Assembly (NCBI GenBank): GCA_004009845.1 | Contig: RMBW01000077.1 | Coordinates: forward strand, 62,001-126,000 | DNA length: 64,000 nt | Origin: Davidsoniella eucalypti | Taxonomy: Eukaryota > Ascomycota > Sordariomycetes > Microascales > Ceratocystidaceae | Direction: 5' to 3' | Shown: positions 45,318 through 55,769 of the stretch, one piece after another | How the letters are laid out: the number at the start of each line of letters is the position of its first letter | How positions within the stretch are numbered: the stretch's first letter is position 1 | Program-made: the position numbers and the translations under genes | The notes under the pieces: model-generated | Seen by the model: the letters and a program-made list of their open reading frames with translations, nothing else | What the model was told of the DNA's origin: nothing | Database searches by the model: none

Positions 45318-48300
45318 ATGAGCAGCTTTGGCGCCGCGCCGCCTGGCACAATGTTTGTACGAGCGCTTTACAACTACGAAGCCGACGATCGGACGAGCCT
45401 GAGTTTCCACGAAGGCGATGTTATCCAGGTCATCACACAGCTGGAGAGTGGGTGGTGGGATGGTGTCATCAACGGCGTGCGAGGCTGGTTCCCCAGCAAC
45501 TACTGCCAAATCATCGAAAGCCCCGATGAGATCCCCGACACGCTTCAGACAATGACGAGTGAAGTTGCCGAGGAAGAAGAAGAGGAGGAGGAGAATCCCG
45601 TCTACGACGAGCAGTACGAGCAGGAAGACGACGACCAAAATGGCGACAGTGGACTTTCAATCGACGGCGCGCCAAACGGCGATAAGTCCCGGGCTGACTT
45701 CTGGATTCCACAAGCAACTGCCGATGGCCGCTTATTCTACTACAACATGATGACTGGCGATCGCAGCACCGAGCTCCCCTTGGAGTCGCCTGTGTCCACC
45801 AATGAGACTGGCCCGATGGATCGTATGAACATCACTATGCCTGACCGGACACGTCTCCCCCCAGAGATGATGGCCCAGGGCGGGCTTACCCGTGACGAGG
45901 ACGAAGACTCAGTCACTTCGACGTCTGAAATCGACACTGACACACACATGGCGACCAATAGATCTACTCTCGTAAGTCAAAGTCTCTACGTATACAGCGA
46001 GCTTGCTCGTAACTACAACAATATGAAGGATCATCTAACCATGGCCCTACATGCTATAGGTTCGCAACCAGCGCTCATTTAGCAACGAACTCTCTCCGTC
46101 TGTATCAATGGACTCCATCAATGGCATCATCCCGCCGACTCGCAATCGAACTGATACCTTCTCTGGCCCTCCACAGGGCGGTGTGCAACCGCCTATGATC
46201 GCATCTGCCACCTCCTTCACAACCACCGCGTACAACCTACCGACAACTGCCAATATCTCTAGATCCTTCTTCGACGACGGCACGACACCCCCGTTGACAT
46301 GGACACGGCTAGTCCAGAACATGAAGCGAGCAATCGACCGGTATCGGGAGGCCGTCACAAGCAACGATCGCGCCCAGTATGTCGCACGGGCCGAGGATAT
46401 ATCAGATCATCTGCGGCTACTGCTTGCTGCCGGCTCTGGAACCACTGACAACCACTCTGGGCAACCGTCTATAATATCGCAGAACAAGGCCTTGTATCCG
46501 CATTTCCGCGACATGATGTCCAAGTTTTCCAAGCTTGTCATCTCGTCACACATTGCTGCGGCCGATTGGCCAAATTCCGAGTCCGTTCAGAAGTGTCTCA
46601 TCGAAGCCGACGGTGTATTCCAGGGTGTCTTTAACTACGTTGAAGTTGCTAGACAACAGCGCGGAGAAGAGATTCCACGTCTGTTTCCCGGCTTTGTCAT
46701 CGGAAGCATCACTGGAGGCAGCTGGCAGAACAATGGCATCGGTCCTCGCGACCAAATTGCGGCCAACTTCTACGATGATGATGAGAACCCATCTGAGCCG
46801 TCTATAAACCTCGACGAAAAGCTACTGGAGCGCGCAGACGACCTGAAGAGGCTTCTAATATCCAGTCTACGTGAGCTAGACAAGACGTTGGTGATTAACG
46901 ACAAGATTGTGTCACCTATCCGTCACGAGTTAATTGGAAACAATGTCTGCGCAGCTGGTGGTAGAGTCCTCGATGCTTTCAAAGCGTGGATTTCCTTGAT
47001 TGAAAATATCGACTTATCAGACTTTGGCAACTCTGCTCAACAGCCATCTGTGTCTGAATTCTTTGCTAGTAAACAGAGCATATATGACAACATCGCTGAT
47101 GTCATACTCGGCTGCCAGTCTGTTAGCGGCCCTCTAGCTGACGAATGGGCAGAGGTTCGCGGAGAGGCTCTTGAGAACAGACTCGAATATGTTCGTCAAT
47201 GTGCCAATGTTTTGGAAACAAACTCTACCCATTTGACATTCAATCTCCAAGGCCTTGTCTCGTTCGTCCAACAGCAACAGCAACAGCAGCAGAAACAATT
47301 TCAACAACAACAACAACAACAGCAACAACAACAACAACAACTTCAGCAACAACAATTAGCGTCACAGCAGAATATGGGCCAACGCAAAGAGTCAATATCT
47401 GCAAGAGAGACGATGCGCCGTGGAGACCCCAACAACATGTACGATAACCGCCTTCATCAGAGACAAGAATCTCGGTCGACTATACCATCACGGCCATCCA
47501 TGCTCTCGACACAGTCATTCACCGAAGGTGACTCGGTTGGCAACTTCAGAAAGGGTGATATGTCTAAGATCAAGAAGATTTTCGGTGAAGACCCCTCACC
47601 ACAAGCACCTGAGGCTCAGACACCGCCCCATCTACTTCTAGACCTGGAGCATGAGATTTCGTGGGAGACTAAAACCACACCACACACTGTCAAGGGTGGA
47701 ACCCTGGAGGCACTAGTTGAGCAACTTACTCGGCACGACAAGTTGGAATCTAGCTTCAACAACACTTTCTTGCTCACTTACCGATCGTTTACCACAGCTC
47801 GCGAGCTTTTCGAGATGCTTGTTAAGCGCTTTAGCATCCAACCACCTGAGGGCTTGAATCACAACGTATACGATGAGTGGCGAATCAGAAAACAAACCAT
47901 TGTCCGTGTGCGTGTTGTCAACATCCTCAAGAGTTGGTTCGAGAGTTTCTGGATGGAGGATTACAACGAAGAGTCCAAGCAACTGATGCGTGATGTTTAT
48001 AACTTTGCCCGTGACACTGTCAAATCGGCCGAAGCCCCGGGTTCCGCGCCATTGATGGCCGTTCTCGATCAGCGCATGAGCGGCAAAGAGGCCGGTGCTC
48101 GTCGGATGGTGCAAAACCTGGGTGGCAATGCACCAGCGCCGATCATGCCGAAGAACATGAAGAAGCTGAAGTTCTTAGATATTGACGCAACTGAATTTGC
48201 CCGCCAGCTGACTGTCATCGAATCGCGTCTGTACGGCAAGATCAAGGCAACAGAATGCTTGAACAAGACCTGGCAAAAGAAGGTCGGAGAAGGCGAACCG

Positions 48301-49682
48301 GAGCCAGCACCAAATGTCAAGGCTCTGATCTTGCATTCTAACCAAATGACCAACTGGGTAGCTGAAATGATTCTTGCTCAGATGGACGTTCGCAAGCGTG
48401 TCGTTGTTATCAAGCACTTTGTTTCAGTGGCAGACGTGAGTTTATGCCCATTTATATCTTTTTATTCGTGGAGATATCAACTGCTAACAATTAAACCAAC
48501 TACTCATTTGGTGAAAATCTAGAAATGCCGAGGCATGAACAACTTCTCAACCCTAACATCTATCATATCGGCCCTAGGAACTGCTCCTATATCTCGCTTG
48601 AAGCGTACTTGGGACCAGGTGCCACAACGTACTTCCAATATGCTTGAAACGATGCGTACCCTCATGGCCAGCTCGAGGAACTTCGGCGAGTATCGTGAAG
48701 CGCTTCACGCCGCAAATCCGCCTTGCATTCCCTTCTTTGGTATTTGATCTCCATCCTGCTATGTGTCATCTTACATGATGTTTACATAGTATTATATGCC
48801 CAAAATGTTCTCCTCGACTAATATTTACCTTTTATCTAGGTGTCTACCTCACGGATCTCACATTCATTGAGGATGGTATCCCCTCAATCATTAAGAAACA
48901 AAACTTGATTAACTTCGCTAAGCGCGCTAAAACAGCCGAAGTTATTCGCGACATCCAACAGTACCAGAATGTCGGGTACAACTACCACTCTGTCCAAGAG
49001 CTTCAGGACTACATCCTCAGCAACATGCAAGCCGCCGGAGATGTCCATGAAATGTATGACAAGAGTCTTCAGGTTGAGCCGCGTGAGCGTGAGGATGAGA
49101 AGATTGTTAGGTATGTGCTTCCACGAACGTGAATTTGTTCACATCGGCATATTTTTGGCTTTGTCGTTTTGTCGCGTTGTTTGTTTGCTCGTAATCAGCT
49201 TGAATCATGGATGGGCACTGTCTATCCCATCTACACTCGCTTTGATTGTTTCGTACATTACATCATCTCATACCGTTCTTTCGCTGTATCCTTTTTCTAT
49301 TCTCTTCTACCCGGTCCTTTGATTCGATTTCTGTACATATGTCCCCTTTCCCTATTCCCCCATACAATACGGACTTGTGACTACACCATCTATCACTACC
49401 CATCCGCTTTCCGACTGGACTGGGAAAAGTAGATGGAAGGAGCATAGCTCCGTTTATACCAATGCCTTATACCTTAATGTCTTTTGTTTTTGTTTTCCCC
49501 TTACGCATCATTGCCTCTATGAAGCGCCTTTCATTTGTTTCTTACATTCTGTCGCTTTCCGGGTTCTCTTTCTTCTTTTCGTTGTTTTTTCTTCTCCAGC
49601 TAGTAATACTGAAATATGGGGCCTCGAAGACTAACTTGAGGGGTATTCTTGCAGAGTGTTGGCCGAATCTGGCTTCTTGTAG
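45318..49682 (+). CDS. CDC25: CDC25-type Ras guanine nucleotide exchange factor with SH3 domain
   Basis: This activates Ras by GDP/GTP exchange, upstream of cAMP/PKA. There are five exons: 45318-45971, 46060-48435, 48523-48739, 48840-49110 and 49655-49682, giving about 1181 residues. An SH3 domain is at about 12-68 (VRALYNYEADD ... GWWDGVINGVRGWFPSNYC). A WW-like segment follows at about 128-155 (FWIPQATADGRLFYYN), and a poly-Gln tract at about 621-660. The RasGEF N-terminal domain is at about 745-890 (FNNTFLLTYRSFTTARELFE) and the catalytic RasGEF domain at about 925-1160 (ATEFARQLTVIESRLYGKI ... FSTLTSIISALGTAPISRLK ... NPPCIPFFG|VYLTDLTFIEDG). The last splice joins DEKIVR to VLAESGFL and a stop; that ending is typical of fungal Cdc25. 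It requires an intron of 544 nt (49111-49654), far longer than the others here. Confidence 0.95.
47265..47376 (+). repeat. CAA/CAG repeat encoding poly-Gln
   Basis: An interrupted CAA/CAG array lies inside the CDC25 coding sequence and encodes about 30 glutamines with K, F and L interruptions. It lies in the linker between the N-terminal region and the GEF domains, where length changes are probably tolerated. Confidence 0.9.
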
Positions 49683-50494
49683 TTATTCTACATGGAAATA
49701 TCTTTCCTATCTTCTTTATTGCCAACCTTACTTTCTTTTTTCATACTTTTTCATCTTATTCTCTCTCTCATCTTCTCCTTCTGGGATAAGATAAGGATAT
49801 CTCAAGTATCTAGTCTACTTGATATAAGGACTGGCTGGCATAGCTTTCTTTCGCTTTTCGGATTGCCTACTGCGATTCTGGTATAGTGTCCTATTCGGTA
49901 AGAAAAAAATCTTTATCAGGGAAAAGTCACACACCGTTTCATTTCTTCCATTTACATTGAATCTTTCTATATGGCATATATATCAGGTGGGATATGGCCT
50001 ATATAGTGCGATGGTAACACGTTTGTGAGATCATATGCGATATACATACTACGTCGCTTTTTCTTTTTTGTTTCTACTTATTTCTTTTCTTCGTTCGGGG
50101 TGGTACCTTGTCTTGTGCTGAATGGGCAGCTTCTTTGAATTGAATTTTATTTTACATCACATGAACAATACAACTTAATAGTCTTACCTTTGACCCGAAC
50201 ACACGCCGTGCTCCTAGAGACTGCTGGTGTTTGATGAACAGGCGTGCCGAGGACGTGATCCGTTTTGACTTGCGAGAAAGTCTTCCTTAAGGTCTTCTCC
50301 CTGGGGCTGTACATGTGGGACAAACCGTCCTGATGTAGAATTTCAAAGCTGTACTTTACATATGTAAATTGGTTGCCTTTATCTATATTCTGTATATGAC
50401 TATGTTCATTTTGTATGTACATAGTTTTTGTATAAGTCATACGGATAGATCAAATGACTTTCTCCCTTTCCAATGGGGACATTGGCGGCTGTTG
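49683..50494. other. Intergenic, CDC25 3' side and junction with truncated kinase-like copy
   Basis: This T/C-rich DNA has no gene. Similarity to the kinase-like gene begins only at about 50495; the sequence before it does not match the corresponding part of copy 1. Confidence 0.5.
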
Positions 50495-52504
50495 TATCCT
50501 CGTCAACTTGTACCGTGGGCTAATTTTCAGGAGCATCACGATGCAATGTTTTCTCATCTTGTAGCTGTATTTGGCTAACAACCGCTATTTCGACATTTAA
50601 GCACTATGGCTTGTGACCAAGAAGATCTACTTATGTTTGCTTACAACCCCGATATGAGGCAGTCTGTTCCATTAGCTACTGAACAAGAGGCTGCTAAGTT
50701 CTCTCATAATGCTATTGAAAGATTTGTTCGACTTGTTATGCTCACTTATCTAGATTCCAGTCTAAAGGTTGATGACGTTGATACATACAACAAGTTCATT
50801 AGTATCAAGCAGGATATCTCCGAGGTGCGGTTCACGACAATTACTAGAATCCAAAAATTCTTTGCCGATGATACAGAGAAAGAAGGTCAGGACCTGGAAG
50901 AATCTTGTTCTTCAGAACAATATTGTACTGAGAAATTTGATATAAATTCTACTGTTGTCGTCCCTTCACCACAGCCTAGCCAGCCTGAGTCATGCCCCAG
51001 ATCTACTTGTTCCCAAACCAGATCCCATATTGAGTCTAGCAGCAAAATACCTGCTCACTCCGACGCTCCTACTGCCAATGAGCCTGATAGCCGGTGTTTA
51101 GGTCATTCCCAGGACAAAAATCGGCCTCTCAAGCGGCTCTATGTCAATGAATACAAGGCTGCTCACAAACTTACACCAGACGATCTTGCCCGATCTTTTC
51201 TAGACCAATCAGGCTCACCACTGTCTTGTAATCTTACCTCTACAGTAGAGTTTGATCATGGTCGAGGAAGTCAGATGGTCAGTCATGCTATAACACAGCT
51301 ATTCCATCACATGCAATCTGATGGAGTTAGCTATGGCTATGTGATGACTGGCGAATGTATGATCTTGCTACACATTGATGCTCTTGATCCCACTAAGGTC
51401 TATTATCATCTTTCTATTCCTCAAAAAGATGTATCTGGTATTACTTTTTGCTCTGCTAAAGACATCACTGTCCATGACGACAAAATTATGGACCAGCTTG
51501 ACAATATAAAGCAGACACCAGTTGCTCATATCTTGACACTTATGCTTTTGTCACTTCAGACCTCTCCTTTAATCAACCAAGAAAAGTATTCTCAACAGGG
51601 ACTTCTCGCCAAAGTTGGAACTAAATATGCCTCAGGTAATTCTTGTGGACGCCAAAACCTAGCTTTGAAACAGAGTACTTCCTCTTGGTCGAATCCTCCC
51701 GGGTTCAGTGGTGGTAACAGCTCAGGCCCATCTACGAATGTAACTGGGCAACAACACGTCGTAGACTCAACTACTAGGCCCCCACTTGCTAAATACTGTA
51801 CACAGGTTTGTCTACTTGGCCTCAAGTTCAATAGACGACTTGATAAGAAGTGTCCTAACTATAAGTTTCACTTACAAGCTAAATCCCAGATTGCCCCTTC
51901 TCATTCCTCCATCTTTGATCATACACAACATCACCCCATCAATCAGTCTCAGCTTTTGACTACTATCAAGGCCCAGCTTGATACGAACCTTGATAACGAC
52001 TGTGAGGTTTTGGGTCTTCGTGGTGCTGTTGGTTGCTTGGTCAAGGTTACTGCTCACCCATTTGGGTATACCTTGGTAGGAAAGGCAGTAGAGGAGCAAA
52101 ATGTGGGCTTGCTTCATCATGAGGCTAGCATGTACAACTACTTAGTTGATATACAAGTAAGTGTTGTCCCTGTTTGTCTTGGTGATGTTGCTATGGAGCA
52201 AAATCTCTGTGTTAATTTCTGGATCAACAAACATATGCTTTTGTTGTCATATGGGGGCAAGTGGCTTTGTAGCCTTGATGGGTGGAACATTGACCGACAA
52301 ATTGCAAAACTTCAAGAGTTGGGTGTTAGTCATGGGGATATTAGAACACAGAATCTGCTCTATAATGAGGAATGTGATGACTTGATGGTTATTGATTTTG
52401 AAAGGGCTAGCTATATCAGACCCTCAACAGCCACCAAGAGAAAGGGTAGTCTCAGCTTTGTTGCTTACCCCAAGAAGGTAGATCTAGAAAGGTGGCACCA
52501 GTAA
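50495..52504 (+). pseudogene. 5'-truncated second copy of the kinase-like gene
   Basis: From about 50495 this tracks copy 1 (20683-23199) base for base with scattered changes. The whole N-terminal coiled coil is missing. In frame with the rest, GGC TAA at 50573-50578 replaces copy 1's GGC CAA, so the frame is cut just before the ATG at 50606. From 50606 an uninterrupted frame of 632 residues remains, including YCTQVCLLGL, LDKKCPNYK, HGDIRTQNLLYN and VIDFERAS, so the kinase-like part looks intact. Small in-frame deletions occur (copy 1 KVDVNDVDTY versus KVDDVDTY; KDDIPVHDD versus KDITVHDD). The last 15-20 residues also differ (SFVAYPKKVDLERWHQ). It is either a pseudogene under weak decay or a shortened gene starting at 50606; I favour pseudogene at moderate confidence. 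Confidence 0.7.
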
Positions 52505-54623
52505 TTAGAAGTTGGCTTGTAACCTGTTTTGTACTTAGTTTTAGATAGTGTGATACCAGCTCATTATTTCAAAGAAGATAGTTCTTTACAGACTGTGCTA
52601 TTGCCATTATTGCTACAGGACATTATTGAAAATGAGCAATGTTTTACTTGTCTTCGACGGCTGGAATGTCATTGTATCTTCCACCTTGAAATTAGACAAG
52701 TGACTCAAATCGAGCATATGGGTAGGAACAAGAATCGGTATATTTCATAGTAAAAATCCAACTCTAGTAACTTATGCTTCTTGGAAATCAAAGACAGAAG
52801 TTGAGTAGAAAGAAGTCTTGTGAGATCTTTGGGGCAAGTCAGGTTTAAACCAAGCATGTTAGTCATAGAGCTTCATAACAGACAGAGTATAACAGATAGA
52901 GTATATAACCTTTTCACGAAACTGCAATGAACTATTCTGGGCGATCGACCTCTGCAGCAAGCTTTGTCTGTGAGTGGGATGGGCTTTAGAGGAGTTGGCA
53001 TGAGTGCGAGTAATTTGGGTTGAAAATGTTTAAAATACCTAGGGAGAAACGCATCTTTAGGTCTTCTTCCATTAAAGTTTCACCTAAGACTCTTCCTGGT
53101 TGTACCGAGCCGCTAACCGGGACAGCAGCCGTACTATTGGCCACATACGATAGCATTACGACAATGTTACAATAGTGCGATGAGTAATAAGGAAAGTGAG
53201 GACATAACATAGATATCACGTGGTGGATATTATTTTTCGTATAACTGCATGTCATACTAGATGGTAGGGATCATAAGGTTTTGTCATATATATTGAATGG
53301 ATATATTGTAGGCATATGAGATATGAGACATCACGGTGCATATAAAGGAAGAAGCACCACCACGAGGAGTAAGACAGGCTGAGGCAAGCCAAGACAAAAT
53401 AGAGACAAAGAAAGACAGATCGAGACACCGGACATTGACACCGTAGATGGTGGGTAAGTTGAAGACATCCAAGGGTTAATTCGCGATCAGAGGGCTAATA
53501 GTTGACAGTTGGCTGGACATGGCGGTTGTATTGTTATTTGATGATATATGTGGTTCGTGGCTTGTTAACAGGATACAATCTCGATGAGGCTCCCCATGAG
53601 ATGATGTTTTAGAACTTGTCAGCGGGCCGACGAGAAACGTGATTTTACATATGAGGCATATATATGCGGCAATAGCGCACATGATGTACCTGTATGATTC
53701 GTTTATATGTATTTTCGGATTTATATACAATCAGACTTGGCAACCGAGATAGTGTCTTGCCTTGCCCAATATTCGCCTCATTGACTAGGTTGTCACAAGA
53801 TGGAGAACAGGCGAGGTAAATATGTATTTCTTTTATGCGGCTCTTGGCCTGTACAGCACTTGAATGGCTCCATTGTTTAGTTCAGCTTGCCCTATAGTCA
53901 GCCTCAGACTTGATCAGATGGCGTACATTAGAATTGCTGTTCGTGGTCGATCTATGGTTGGCTATCTAGATTTACATGGTCTCTGTAGGCCTCAATCGAA
54001 GCATGAGAGAATGCAACAATAGCCATGCAGGTAGTTGTATTGTGACGTCCTGGTAGGAAGGAGAGACGGATTTATTGTGCTGGCCTAGATACGATACTCC
54101 GTAGTTCAGCTAGCTTGTTCTGAGCCTTACACCCCCCGATTACCCAAGCATGGGTTATGTGGCCCTGAAAAGCACAGCCAACACTAGGCAGTAGTTCCAA
54201 TTCAAGCTCTAATTCCAAGACTGTGTTAGCAAGTCACGAGACAGCTTGGCCGCAGTAAACCAGCCTCGACTCTATTCGACTTGCCTTTAAGAACAAAGAG
54301 CCCCCGACGCCTGTTCTAACTTTTCATAAAGCACGGCTCAGATCTCTTCAACATTAGTTCCAGCACATCGTCTAATATCATTAAACCATCTTTTTTGTCT
54401 GGCGTTTCTCAGATCATCATAGTGTCCGTTCTTCTCAATCCTTCGCACCGCATACCTGAATCAGGAAAAGCCCCGAGCTTCGAAAACAAAGGGAACCCAG
54501 AGCTAGAAATATAGAGACGGACTTCAAAGCTTCGTCCAAAGTGTTGGCAGAAACCAAAGTGCCTGCAAAATCCGCCTTACTCTCTCTCTGTCTCTGCTTG
54601 ATATTAGCCCCGGCTTACCAATC
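52505..54623. other. Intergenic, upstream of GH64
   Basis: This 2.1-kb region has no recognisable gene; several short frames lack motifs. CACGTG occurs at 53217-53222. The last 300 bases before 54624 are richer in C/T, consistent with a leader. Confidence 0.5.
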
Positions 54624-55769
54624 ATGACGGCCGATACTCTTGACATCACGCTGCGTAACGACACGCCGTCTAGCAATGTGTTTGTTACAGTGACTGGCCG
54701 GGCCATGGCTCAGAATATGAGCCCGGTCTTCATCTGTGCCGACGGCAAGACGGCCTTCTATCCTACCTCGCCGTCCAAGATTCTCCAGCCTCTCGGGGTC
54801 GATGTTGCCATCCCCCTGGGCCCACCAGGCAGCTCTCGAGTGGTGACTATTCCACGCATTGCCGGCGGCCGCATCTGGTTCTGCAAAGACGCACCGCTCG
54901 TCTTCATGCTTAACCCTGGCCCGGCCGTCGTTGAGCCTTCTATGATGAACCCATCAGACGCCAACCATTTCCTGGACTGGGGGTTTGCCGAGTTCACTTT
55001 CAATGAAGCTCAGCTTTACGTCAACATATCCTACGTGGACTTTGTCAGTATTCCATGCTCGCTAGAGCTAGAGAATACCAGCGGGAAAAAGACCCGTGTC
55101 GAGGGCTTCCGTGCCGATGCCCTTGATCAGGTGTGCAAGAAACTGGTCGAACAGGATGCCAAGGACAACTCTGGCTGGAGCAAGCTCGTGGTCAAGACTA
55201 AAGACGGCTCTAAGAACCTGCGTGCTCTCAGTCCCAACTCGGGCTGCACCATCATGCCGGGTCTTTTCTCGGGATACCTCGAACCCCATATCAAGGAGGT
55301 ATGGGCTACCTACGCCAAATCCCCGCTAGTCATCAACACTCAAGCGTCGTGGGGAAATGTCTCTGGCAGAGTGCGGGCCCGTGACAACTGCCTCGATCTC
55401 GGCGTGCTGGGCTCCTTTGCCATGCCCAAGACCGAAGATGTCTGGAGCTGCTCCACCGGCCCCTTTGCCCGAGGCGCGGACTATACAGACGGCAGAGGAG
55501 CCGCTGGTGCTCGGCTAGCGGCTGCTTTGAACCGCGGTACTCTGTTGTCTAATTCCCAGCAGCCTGAAGGCGAAGATGTTTCCCGGTACTACCAGCTCGA
55601 AAGAACCAACCATTATTCCAGAATCTGTCACGAGCTTAGTGTCAATGGAAGAGGCTATGCCTTCCCCTACGACGATGTGAGCAAGAGCGGAGGCGTGGAT
55701 CAATCTGGCTCCCTTTGGGACGGCAGCCCAAAGATGCTTACGGTTGCCATTGGTGGCTGGAAGAACTGA
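54624..55769 (+). CDS. GH64-family beta-1,3-glucanase-like protein
   Basis: This is a single exon of 381 residues that covers a complete GH64 catalytic module. It starts MTADTLDITLRNDTPSSNVF (the N-terminal beta-sandwich strand typical of the family). Landmarks are GGRIWFCKDAPLVFMLNPGP, then GFAEFTFNEAQLYVNISYVD, and later PGLFSGYLEPHIKEVW and GRGYAFPYDD. Glu123 and Asp139 are 16 residues apart, matching the Glu/Asp catalytic pair known from bacterial laminaripentaose-producing beta-1,3-glucanase. The family cleaves long beta-1,3-glucan, so remodelling of self cell wall or attack on other fungi is plausible. No signal peptide is visible: the first hydrophobic residues are beta-strand-like. 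The gene is intronless and visibly more GC-rich than the flanking DNA. Confidence 0.88.
   Translation: MTADTLDITLRNDTPSSNVFVTVTGRAMAQNMSPVFICADGKTAFYPTSPSKILQPLGVDVAIPLGPPGSSRVVTIPRIAGGRIWFCKDAPLVFMLNPGPAVVEPSMMNPSDANHFLDWGFAEFTFNEAQLYVNISYVDFVSIPCSLELENTSGKKTRVEGFRADALDQVCKKLVEQDAKDNSGWSKLVVKTKDGSKNLRALSPNSGCTIMPGLFSGYLEPHIKEVWATYAKSPLVINTQASWGNVSGRVRARDNCLDLGVLGSFAMPKTEDVWSCSTGPFARGADYTDGRGAAGARLAAALNRGTLLSNSQQPEGEDVSRYYQLERTNHYSRICHELSVNGRGYAFPYDDVSKSGGVDQSGSLWDGSPKMLTVAIGGWKN

Noticed and set aside
47134..47355. Leu-rich minus-strand frame
   Set aside because: It is the antisense of the CDC25 poly-Gln repeat.
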